From NCBI GenBank assembly GCA_035293985.1, contig DATGLS010000031.1:248001-312000 (forward strand): a DNA stretch of 64,000 nt, written 5' to 3'. Within the stretch, counting starts at the first letter, position 1; each line of letters begins with the position of its first letter. The notes beneath the pieces are model-generated. The model was given only the letters and a program-made list of their open reading frames with translations, searched no databases and was not told the origin of the DNA. Shown one piece after another: positions 1 to 7,528 of the stretch. This stretch comes from JAVDCA01 sp035293985 (lineage in GTDB: Bacteria > Pseudomonadota > Alphaproteobacteria > Rhizobiales > Xanthobacteraceae). The translations under genes and the position numbers were made by a program.

Positions 1-1041
1 CTGGTACGCGTAGTTGCGCCCGACCGTTCCCTCGCGCGTCTTCGGGTCGTACGGCTGGCCGATGCCCGACACCAGCATCATGTGCACGTTGTTGAACGCG
101 AAGGCGCAGATGAGGACGATATCGGCCGGCTGCTCCCACGCGGTCCCGGAGCTGTCGACATAGGTCACGCCGGTGGCGTACTGGCCGAAGCGGTCGAGGT
201 TGACCTTGACCACCTCGCATTCGGTGCGCGCGGTGAAGTTCGACTTGCGCATCAGCACCGGCAGCACGGCGGTCTGCGGGCTCGCCTTCGAATAGTTGGC
301 GCAGCCGAAGCGCTCGCAGAAGCCGCAGAACGTGCACTGCCCCATGCGGATGCCGAGCGGATTGGTGTAGTCGCGCGACAGGTTCGCGGACGGCGACGGA
401 AACGGATGGTAGCCGACGGCGCGCGCCGCCTCCGCGAACACGGTCGGCGCGTAGGTCATCTGCATCGGCGGCAGCGGATACTCGCGTTTGCGCGCGCCCT
501 CGAACGGATTGCCGCCCGCCTGGATCTTGCCGTCGAGGTTTCCCGCCTTGCCGGAGATGCCGGCGAGATACTCGAACTTGTCGTAGTACGGCTCGAGCTC
601 CTCGTAGGTGACGCCCCAGTCCTGGATCGACAGCTCCTCGGGCACGAAGCTCGCGCCGTAGCGCTGCTCGAGATGGCTGCGGCAGAGGAAGTCGGTCGGC
701 AGGAAGCGCCAGGTCTGGCCGTTCCAGTGCACGCCGGCGCCGCCGACGCCGTTGCCCGGCAGGAACGAGCCGAACTGGCGCATCGGCAAGGCGGCCTGGG
801 CGTCGTTGTTGCGGAAGGTCAGCGTGCTCTGCGCCGGGCGCTGGAACAGCTCGAGGCGGACCGCGTAGCGCAGCTCGTCGGGCGCATAACCGATGTTGAA
901 ATCGGTCGCGGTGTCGCGCCACGGGCCGCGCTCGACCGCGACCACGTCGAGGCCCTGCTCGGTGAGCTCGTGGGCGAGGATCGCACCGGTCCAGCCGAGG
1001 CCGATGATGGCGACATCCTTGCGGGGCAGCTTCGTGGCCAT
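1..1041 (-). CDS. GMC family oxidoreductase (C-terminus cut by window edge)
   Basis: An FAD-dependent GMC-type dehydrogenase of the gluconate 2-dehydrogenase flavoprotein class, which would oxidise a sugar or alcohol and pass electrons to a membrane or cytochrome partner. Translation from the ATG at 1041 begins with a Rossmann FAD-binding segment containing the motif IIGLGWTG, followed by VVAVERGPWR, the usual second beta strand. About 347 residues are visible; the C-terminal part lies before the window. The start lies 12 bases after the stop of the upstream subunit-3 gene (1054-1821), so the two are co-transcribed on the minus strand. A second complete pair of the same type is at 60348-62765. 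The family is certain; the substrate is unknown. Confidence 0.88.
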   Translation of the reverse strand, partial: MATKLPRKDVAIIGLGWTGAILAHELTEQGLDVVAVERGPWRDTATDFNIGYAPDELRYAVRLELFQRPAQSTLTFRNNDAQAALPMRQFGSFLPGNGVGGAGVHWNGQTWRFLPTDFLCRSHLEQRYGASFVPEELSIQDWGVTYEELEPYYDKFEYLAGISGKAGNLDGKIQAGGNPFEGARKREYPLPPMQMTYAPTVFAEAARAVGYHPFPSPSANLSRDYTNPLGIRMGQCTFCGFCERFGCANYSKASPQTAVLPVLMRKSNFTARTECEVVKVNLDRFGQYATGVTYVDSSGTAWEQPADIVLICAFAFNNVHMMLVSGIGQPYDPKTREGTVGRNYAYQ

Positions 1042-1053
1042 CGCGCGTCCCCT

Positions 1054-1821
1054 CTACTCCGGAACCGACCAGTCGCTGCGGCCGAGGATCGAGACCGGCG
1101 GCAGCGGATAGGGCTGATTGTGCTTGGCGACGTGGTCACGAAAATCGTAGCGGACGCCGGGAAAGCCGACGAGCTTCCAGCCCGCCATGTCGCGGTTGCC
1201 GCCGTAGATCGGGTCGGCGAAGAAGCCTTCCATGGTATTGGCGAGGAGGAGCGTGAAGAACACCTTGGCGTCGGCGTCCTTGAGCTTGATCTCGCCCTTC
1301 TCCAGGCCGGTCAGCACCTGGTCCTGCTGCGCACCCTCGAGCGCGGCAAATCCTTTGCCCGCGAAGGTCGCCTTGCAGTACGCCTCGAGTGCCGCGAGCG
1401 TTGCGCGATAGCGCTCCTTCGGCACCAGGGGCGATTGCAAGCCTTGTTGTGCGGTGCCGGGCATGAACGGCGGGCGCATGTAGAGCCGGCGCGAGTCGCC
1501 GAAGGCGCCGGCGAGCTGGCGATCGATGAAGACGGCACACCCCGCTGCCTTGCCGCCCGGGCCGGCATCGTCGGGTGGGATCAGCCGATCGACCATCGCC
1601 TCGATGGTGGCGGCCTCGTCGGCGGTGAAATAGAGCCACGGCCCGGGCCTCACCGGGACCGGTGGCGAGGTATCGTTCGGCTCCCACGGCAGCACGCCGC
1701 CCCGATAGGTGCGTCCGAGCGCTGACGACGCGAGGCCGGCCGCGCCAAGGGCCGCCGTCGAGGCAAGCAGCCAGCGGCGCGTGATACCGAGGGGAGGCGA
1801 AAGGGAAAAGCGATCTGCCAT
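1054..1821 (-). CDS. Gluconate 2-dehydrogenase subunit 3 family protein
   Basis: A small partner subunit of GMC-type membrane dehydrogenases. It carries an N-terminal twin-arginine-type signal (ITRRWLLASTAALGAAGLA, about residues 13-31), so the subunit and probably the attached flavoprotein are exported through Tat. The rest matches the subunit-3 family, including the conserved segment NTMEGFFADPIYGGNRDMAG near residue 200. The closest relative in the window is 60348-61040, which has the same conserved segment. It lies directly upstream of the GMC gene with a 12-base gap. The physiological substrate cannot be told from the sequence. Confidence 0.88.
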   Translation of the reverse strand: MADRFSLSPPLGITRRWLLASTAALGAAGLASSALGRTYRGGVLPWEPNDTSPPVPVRPGPWLYFTADEAATIEAMVDRLIPPDDAGPGGKAAGCAVFIDRQLAGAFGDSRRLYMRPPFMPGTAQQGLQSPLVPKERYRATLAALEAYCKATFAGKGFAALEGAQQDQVLTGLEKGEIKLKDADAKVFFTLLLANTMEGFFADPIYGGNRDMAGWKLVGFPGVRYDFRDHVAKHNQPYPLPPVSILGRSDWSVPE

Positions 1822-2059
1822 CTCACCACCATCGCCGGCCGGAGTTGGCCACTGCCGTCATTTCGGGACCCGCGCCTGGAGGCGCCCTCGCCGATCTTAC
1901 AGGGAAAGCGTCGCGCGGAAATCAGCGATAGGTAGTAACGCGACCGGTTGCGGCCTGCCCGGAAGCCTGGCAGCGAGTCCGATGCCAAAGTCACGGTCAT
2001 GAACCTGGCCCTCGCTGCCGCACGCGGGACGTTCGCAGTGCCGCTGCAGCTGCCAATGC
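1822..2059. other. Intergenic stretch at left edge of accessory island
   Basis: This stretch lies between the subunit-3 start and the readable part of the integrase. No intact gene is seen. The segment about 1985-2059 looks like decayed integrase N-terminal coding sequence: a reading frame giving an alanine-rich stretch precedes the in-frame integrase core. No duplicated copy of the tRNA-Ser 3' end was found here, so the left attachment site is not defined. Confidence 0.4.
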
Positions 2060-3013
2060 CGACGAGAGGCCGCACGGGCCATCACCTTCGAGAAGGCTGC
2101 TCAGGCCTACTTTGACGCCCACGAGCGCGGGTGGAAGAACGCGAAGCACCGGGCGCAATTTCTCTCGACGCTCAAGGCCTACGCCTATCCGAAAATCGGC
2201 AAGCTTCCCGTTGCAGCAATCGACACCGGCCTCGTACTGAAGGTGATCGAGCCGATCCGGCACGATAAGACCGATACGGCGAATCGGGTGCGGGGCCGCA
2301 TCGAAAGCGTACTCGATTGGGCGACGGTACGGGGCTATCGGACCGGCGACAATCCCGCGCGCTGGCGAGGTCACCTGAGCGAAGTGCTTCCGTCGCGAGC
2401 GAGGGTTCAGAAGACAGTCCATCGCGCGGCGCTGCCTTATGGAGACGTTCCGGCATTTATGAAGGCGCTGCGAGCGCGCGAGGGCGTCGCCGCGCGAGCA
2501 TTGGAATTAACAATTCTGACCGGGGCGCGGAGGGGCGAAGTGATCGGCGCGGCGTGGGACGAGGTTGACTTGACACAGCGGATCTGGACCGTGCCAGCGG
2601 AGCGGATCAAAGGTGGGCGCGAGCACCGGGTACCGCTCTCTACCCGTGCTATCGAACTTCTCGAGGGCCTTCCACGGGAAGGAAAGAATCCGTTTGTATT
2701 CATTGGCCCGCGCAGGGGAGGCCTTTCGAACATGGCGATGGCGAGCGTGCTCGCTCGAATGGGTCATGATAGCATTACGGTTCACGGCTTCCGCTCTGCC
2801 TTCAGAGACTGGGCGGCAGAATCCACAAGCTACTCCAACCACGTTGTCGAGATGGCGCTGGCGCATGTCATTGACGACAAGGTCGAGGCGGCTTACCGAC
2901 GGGGTGACCTGTTCGAGAAGCGGCGGCGGCTTATGGTTGATTGGAGCCGATACTGCACGGCGGAACCGGCAGCGATCGATCGGCGAGTAGTTGCTTTGGC
3001 CCGGAGTGCCTGA
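2060..3013 (+). pseudogene. P4-type tyrosine recombinase/integrase, N-terminally decayed
   Basis: A phage- or island-type integrase. The frame open from about 2060 gives the core-binding domain (AITFEKAAQAYFDAH onward) and a complete catalytic domain. Active-site elements are recognisable: the first arginine in TGARRGEVIGAAWDEVD, the basic GGREHRVPLS strand, the HGFRSAFRDWAAE box and the tyrosine in AAYRRGDLFEKRR. There is no ATG, GTG or TTG start in frame before GTG 2243, which lies inside the core-binding domain. A stop sits at 2000-2002, and the DUF4102-type N-terminal domain is absent or out of frame. It is therefore probably inactive, a relic of the event that brought in the island. Confidence 0.8.
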
Positions 3014-3065
3014 TGGTCTGGAAACCAAATCGTCGTCTACTCGCTCGTTAGTCGGGCGGGCGCGT

Positions 3066-3440
3066 ATGATGGGAACTCCCTTCCTGAAATCGATATGGAT
3101 TTTGGTTATCGCGACCCTCTTAGCTGGGTGCGCGATGGGCGGAGCGCAACGGTGGCTCTCAGCGCAAAGCAACGACATTGAAGTCAACGGCGTAAACTAC
3201 CGCGTCGACTGGACACCGGTACCGGACGGTGCGTTCGATTTCCGGTCGCGCGAAAGCGATTTCGGCCAATTTGTCACCGTGATGCCGGACCCAATTCTCG
3301 AACAGCAGGGTAACGAGCGCGCTGTCAGCATCGTTGCTAATCGGTTGTGTGGGGGATCATCCTCGCTTGTGAGCACAACGAATCAAGGTGCGATGTACTT
3401 TATCAGGATGCAGTGCGGGCAGCCGGCAGTCCGTCGGTGA
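3066..3440 (+). CDS. Small putative lipoprotein
   Basis: A hypothetical exported protein of about 124 residues. The start ATG at 3066 (or 3069) gives a lipoprotein signal: a short basic N-terminus, a hydrophobic run (SIWILVIATLLAGC) and the lipobox LLAGC, so acylation and membrane anchoring are expected. The mature part is polar, contains two further cysteines near the C-terminus, and matches no family I can name. An upstream in-frame extension to 2991 overlaps the integrase and is unlikely to be used. It lies between the integrase relic and the defence operon, in island DNA. Confidence 0.6.
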   Translation: MMGTPFLKSIWILVIATLLAGCAMGGAQRWLSAQSNDIEVNGVNYRVDWTPVPDGAFDFRSRESDFGQFVTVMPDPILEQQGNERAVSIVANRLCGGSSSLVSTTNQGAMYFIRMQCGQPAVRR

Positions 3441-3585
3441 GATCGCGCGGCACATTGTGGATCAGGCCTGGTCCGCGGAGCCGTTCGATCAGGCCCGCCG
3501 ACTCCAGGACGCGACAACCTTGGTTGATATCAGGGTGGCGATGGTCATCGCCGAATATCGCCTCCGTAAGCTGGCGATCAGTCAC
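3403..3585 (-). CDS. Small winged-helix-like ORF, possible remnant
   Basis: A 60-residue reading frame from GTG 3585. It contains a pattern typical of a small winged-helix unit: TDRQLTEAIFGDD, then INQGCRVLESAGLIERL, then a short wing. The frame stays open upstream (towards about 3690, reading ARDVALFIIRRRKR just before the GTG) but without a start codon, so the gene may have lost its 5' end. It overlaps the end of the lipoprotein gene on the other strand. It could be a regulator or a broken piece of a larger protein; function is not assignable. Confidence 0.35.
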   Translation of the reverse strand: MTDRQLTEAIFGDDHRHPDINQGCRVLESAGLIERLRGPGLIHNVPRDLTDGLPAARTAS

Positions 3586-3599
3586 CCGCTTTCGGCGGC

Positions 3600-4029
3600 G
3601 AATTATGAATAGCGCTACGTCTCGTGCAATCGCTTCGGAGCCTGGCAGCCTTTGATTACCGCCAGTTTCCCGGCGGTCACAATGCGGGGCTTACTCAGGC
3701 GCGGGAACGGTGGCGGCGTTGGCACGCCGCATTGTGCCAGGCTGCCGATTCCGAAATGCCGAAAGACCTAGCCGCCAAGCAAGCGGCGTGACACAGCAAC
3801 GAGTTCTCCGGGTCGTTTGATCTCCACTCTCCCCGGAGTGCGGCAAGTCGGTGAGTGCCGCACAATAAGTAACCGCCGACAGCCCGCGCGAGGTCTCTCT
3901 TTTCAGCAGCTTCGGTGGCGGGCAGCGCTCATAAGGCAGGCCAGATCAACCCGCGCCTATTCGCTTCCGTCCTCCTGTCAAGAACATCATAGCGCGGAAC
4001 GCGTCCAGATAGCCGCCACGCGGACGACG
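3600..4029. other. Island spacer without a supported gene
   Basis: No convincing gene is seen. A short plus-strand frame from GTG 3624 to the stop at about 3791 (ending MPKDLAAKQAA) is open but matches nothing I recognise. The copies of a GCCTGGCAGCC / GCCAGGCTGCC-like motif near 3643 and 3737 may form a hairpin. This is the region downstream of the defence operon's last gene, so a terminator may lie here, but no clear stem followed by a T-run was found. Confidence 0.3.
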
Positions 4030-5565
4030 TCAAATGTAGTGACGAAAAGGAAGCGGAGGCAGCGGCTGCTCACGTGGCGCGGATAAAATTATCTCTCCAA
4101 CAGCGTTCGCAAAACGCAGGGTTACCGGCAGGCCATCGGCAAAGATGCATGTATTGAAATTCATCTTGGTTAGTCCCATGATATCGTCAAGCACGGACCC
4201 CAATTCCGCTTCCCCCCTGACAATCTCGACCGAAATTGGATTAGGCACCTCTCGTCCTGGATAGGTGTCCAACTCCGGAATAAATCCGTTTGTCCAAAGC
4301 AATGCTTTTCTCGAATGCATTCGATAAGCACTGCCGCGAAGTACAGGGTGAGATCCTGGCCTAAATATTTTCATTTCATTTGACCGACGAATGCGAATTC
4401 CTACAAGACACGTATCCGACGGCACCGCCTCTGAAAATCCGTTCCATTCTTCCTCATTGAAATACGTCTGACCATGTATAAATAGCTCCTCCGGCATCGA
4501 CCGGTGCTCCTCCCAGTATGCCTTAAGTGTCTCTTCAATTAGCGCTCTCGCCGCCGACCGAGAGAGGTGAAACTCCCGCGACGACGGCGAGTACCACGGA
4601 CCGAGAGCTCCTTTGAAAACAAGTCCATCGCCAGTGTCGAGAAACATTTGAGCGCCGCAGCACGCATTTCCGTTGTTCAGATCATCGCTCGTCCTTTTAA
4701 ATACGATACCAATGTAGCAAACCCGCTCACGCACCTTGGCCAATTTCCAAGGCCGTCCATTCGCCTTATAGAACGATGATGTACACAGATTCCAAGCAAG
4801 AGTAGCCGGATCTTGCAGCCTTCTTAATCGCGTACCGGAGTTCACTTCAGCTGGTTGCAACAGAGTGCTTTCGCGCACAATCTGAGTAGTTATTTTTTCC
4901 AGGAGCAATCTCGCCTTCAACTGATTATGAAAATCGATGCCATGCAGATATATTTCTGCCGCTTTCATGTCTTCCTCAAACAGCGACGGCGCTGTCTGGA
5001 GTTGTCGCGCGATTCTTTGATTCATCGTCTGCTGGATTAGAATCCGCTCCGATTTCGGCACGCGCGAAAGGGGACGCCCGTACAAATAAACGTCATCTGG
5101 AATCACAACGAACCAAATATCGACAGCAATCTCCTCCTCTCGAAGTTTTCTTCTGATCGGGTCGGCAAAAAGTCCGACTGTCTGATGAATCGCTCGGTGT
5201 CGATCTGACAGTCTAATACTTTTCGCAATTTCGCTCGCACTTACGGGAACCTCGATTACCGGCTTCTCGGGCCACGACGTCTTAAATGCCGCCTCGAATC
5301 CCGGGAAAGAAAACTGATGAGCTGCAGCAAGGTTCGGCGCTGGAATATAATGTCTAATTTTTGAGACCCATTCCCTATAGGCGAAAATTCCGTCAAGAGT
5401 CCCCACGACCCCAACGCGCATTGACAGCGGTTTTCGCTGGTCGGACAACGGGCCGAATAAGAAAAGACCGTCGCGTGGATCAGGATTTGTCTGCCCGAAA
5501 CCAAATTGAAGACTTGGTTCGGAAAGCTTCAACAGTTGCTGCTCAGCGGCCATCGTTGACATCAT
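4030..5565 (-). CDS. Short prokaryotic Argonaute (MID-PIWI), SPARTA-type
   Basis: A 511-residue protein with the layout of a short pAgo: a divergent N-terminal half, a MID region (about 150-290, including the basic segment LKARLLLEKITTQIVRE) and a PIWI domain (about 285-500) ending with NTCIFADGLPVTLRFANAVG, a typical short-pAgo C-terminal block. Where active PIWI domains have the first catalytic Asp, this protein reads YIGIVFKR with Val, so slicer activity is not expected. The predicted role, from the family, is guide-directed recognition of invading nucleic acid that triggers the associated TIR-APAZ effector. The ATG at 5565 overlaps the end of the TIR-APAZ gene (stop at 5543) by 23 bases, so the two are translationally coupled. 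Base composition is visibly more AT-rich than flanking chromosomal genes. Confidence 0.85.
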   Translation of the reverse strand: MMSTMAAEQQLLKLSEPSLQFGFGQTNPDPRDGLFLFGPLSDQRKPLSMRVGVVGTLDGIFAYREWVSKIRHYIPAPNLAAAHQFSFPGFEAAFKTSWPEKPVIEVPVSASEIAKSIRLSDRHRAIHQTVGLFADPIRRKLREEEIAVDIWFVVIPDDVYLYGRPLSRVPKSERILIQQTMNQRIARQLQTAPSLFEEDMKAAEIYLHGIDFHNQLKARLLLEKITTQIVRESTLLQPAEVNSGTRLRRLQDPATLAWNLCTSSFYKANGRPWKLAKVRERVCYIGIVFKRTSDDLNNGNACCGAQMFLDTGDGLVFKGALGPWYSPSSREFHLSRSAARALIEETLKAYWEEHRSMPEELFIHGQTYFNEEEWNGFSEAVPSDTCLVGIRIRRSNEMKIFRPGSHPVLRGSAYRMHSRKALLWTNGFIPELDTYPGREVPNPISVEIVRGEAELGSVLDDIMGLTKMNFNTCIFADGLPVTLRFANAVGEIILSAPREQPLPPLPFRHYI

Positions 5566-7525
5566 AGCCTTCGATAATTTCTCCGTGGGGGTCTATTTCG
5601 GAGTCGTCCAATTCGGGATCGTCGGCCCAATCGGGGTCTGCTATGTCGCTTTCACTCGCTAACGGCGATGCATCCGGAAAACGCAATCCTACAGGAGCCG
5701 TGATTTCCATCAGTCGAGCATGTAGCTCCACACAGGTCGTATCCGACATCTTAATGGCCATTGTTTCTTGCCCTTGCGCCAACCAACTCGCAAATGCGGC
5801 AATAAGATCGCGCCATCGGTCATTCCACCAACTCTTACAGAAGCCCCTGCGCAGGGCATGCATTCGGGCACTACTCTCAATCGGCGTACGTCCGTCTTCG
5901 GTGAAGACAACATGCGGCCTAAGGACAAACCGTTGATAGTTCGTCAAAACGGGCACACCTTCAACGGCGAAGTGCCAATGGACGCGCCGTTTTTCGCTCC
6001 AACCTACTAGACTCCTGCGTCGTCTTTGACCTTCCGGTCCAATGAACTGGACCACATTGTCCCGGATAAGTCCCGCGGGAAGGTACCAAGCTTTTGCTCC
6101 GACGGACGTTTGATAGCCTTGCAGGCCCATCGACTTCGCCCGATTCTCCCATCCCTGCCGGAGAAGGCTAGTGAGAAGATTTCGAGCCTCTTTCGGTGCG
6201 AGTCCAGGAAGTTCGGGAGTTCGGCCATGCAAAAATTCCGACGTCCCAACTGTACAGCGCTGCGTGACACGAACTGCTGGGGGCAGACAGGCCTGAATTT
6301 CGCCCAGATGGGCGTAGCTTCCGATCAAACGCAGATAGCCAAACGTAGGCCTGTCAATCATTTGTCGAATGCGATGTTCCTCTCGGATCGAACCGTCGAA
6401 TTCGACAAACGTAATCGTATCTGGATACGAAACTATCGAAAGCCAATTCGCAAATACCTTTTCGGGTTGAGCAACCACGACCGACCTTGATCGCCGTCGA
6501 AGACTAGACATGAGCGCCACGGCACCAGGGCCGTCCTCGAGAGGCCTGGGTACACCGTCTCGATCAAGCGCCTTAACAAGCTCCGCGAGTCCAGTCGCCC
6601 AATTTCCGCTGAAATCTATTATATTTTTTCGCCCAAGGTTTGCTCTAACATCTGTGAATGGAAGATCATCTAGACGCACCGGAATTACAAAGTTCTCGAG
6701 TCCCCGAGATCGCTCGGTTCCGACCGCCCAAGCAATCTCGTCGAGTACCCCCTTCTTGGTTTGGCTTACGTGCGAGAGACATACGACAACCTTAGCCGAG
6801 TGCTCACGAATTGCCTCTTCAATGTTATCCCAAAATTCTTCCCCGCCGATAAGACGCGTGACGTCCGACCACACTCTATAACCAAGCGATGACAGATGAG
6901 TTCCCACCCATCGGGCGAAGTCATTATCCTCAGGACTCGCGTGGCTGATAAAGATGAGGTCCCTCGGACTCTCGGGGCGCTTCTCAGCAATCTCATGAGG
7001 AACGCGAAGAACTTCCCAGCCTTGCTCTGCCAAAATATCAAGGTGCCTAGCGAGCGCGTTTTCGTAAATTTCATGGGACTGCTGATCTCCGACGAGGAAT
7101 GCAATTGGCCCCTCGACTCGCTGCTTATCGCGAAAGACCATCGTACGGAGTTCGTCAATTAGAAGTGCGGGGTTAAGCTTAGCGTCGCGCGGCGACCTAA
7201 CGCCGAGTTTACCAGCTACGTCGTAGTATTGAGTCCCGATTTGCTGGAAGACTGAGAAAACGAGACGACGGTTTAGGGTCCCGATATCGAAGCGCGGAGC
7301 CACTCTGAGGTCGAGAACGTACTTGGGTCGAGCATTCACAATCGCTGCCAAGAAATCACTTTCGGTGACCGCATTGAAATGAATGAATAGAATTAGATTC
7401 GGTAACGGGAGCGAAAATAATGTTTGCTGCCAGGGCGCGCCACGGAAATCATCTTGCTGAATCGGCTTATGAAGAGGCGCGGGCCTGATCACCCTCAGAA
7501 AGGGCGGCGGGTTGTTGCCTTTCAT
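5543..7525 (-). CDS. TIR-APAZ effector with extra N-terminal domain (SPARTA-type)
   Basis: A 660-residue protein in three parts. Residues 1-187 form a distinct domain with a hydrophobic strand, then YVLDLRVAPRFDIGTLNRR and later PIAFLVGDQQ; this layout resembles DUF488-like proteins (tentative). Residues 188-320 are a TIR domain: DLIFISHASPEDNDFARWVG, YRVWSD, and a candidate catalytic Glu263 in KKGVLDEIAWAVG. Residues about 345-620 are APAZ-like, ending in the family block FCKSWWNDRWRDLIAAF. The last 40 residues are strongly acidic. In known SPARTA systems the TIR-APAZ partner is an NADase activated when the Argonaute binds guide and target. Known TIR-APAZ proteins are much shorter, so the N-terminal domain is unusual. 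It starts 3 bases after the stop of the deaminase gene and overlaps the Argonaute gene. Confidence 0.85.
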   Translation of the reverse strand: MKGNNPPPFLRVIRPAPLHKPIQQDDFRGAPWQQTLFSLPLPNLILFIHFNAVTESDFLAAIVNARPKYVLDLRVAPRFDIGTLNRRLVFSVFQQIGTQYYDVAGKLGVRSPRDAKLNPALLIDELRTMVFRDKQRVEGPIAFLVGDQQSHEIYENALARHLDILAEQGWEVLRVPHEIAEKRPESPRDLIFISHASPEDNDFARWVGTHLSSLGYRVWSDVTRLIGGEEFWDNIEEAIREHSAKVVVCLSHVSQTKKGVLDEIAWAVGTERSRGLENFVIPVRLDDLPFTDVRANLGRKNIIDFSGNWATGLAELVKALDRDGVPRPLEDGPGAVALMSSLRRRSRSVVVAQPEKVFANWLSIVSYPDTITFVEFDGSIREEHRIRQMIDRPTFGYLRLIGSYAHLGEIQACLPPAVRVTQRCTVGTSEFLHGRTPELPGLAPKEARNLLTSLLRQGWENRAKSMGLQGYQTSVGAKAWYLPAGLIRDNVVQFIGPEGQRRRRSLVGWSEKRRVHWHFAVEGVPVLTNYQRFVLRPHVVFTEDGRTPIESSARMHALRRGFCKSWWNDRWRDLIAAFASWLAQGQETMAIKMSDTTCVELHARLMEITAPVGLRFPDASPLASESDIADPDWADDPELDDSEIDPHGEIIEGYDVNDGR

Positions 7526-7528
7526 CTG

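Noticed and set aside
82..1725. 547-residue plus-strand frame
   Set aside because: Antisense to the GMC and subunit-3 genes; composition is that of a GC-rich shadow frame (Arg, Ala, Gly, His), with no family motifs.
1822..4029. Second copy of the tRNA-Ser 3' end as left attachment site
   Set aside because: No match to the tRNA 3' end was seen by eye in this stretch, so no att site is claimed.
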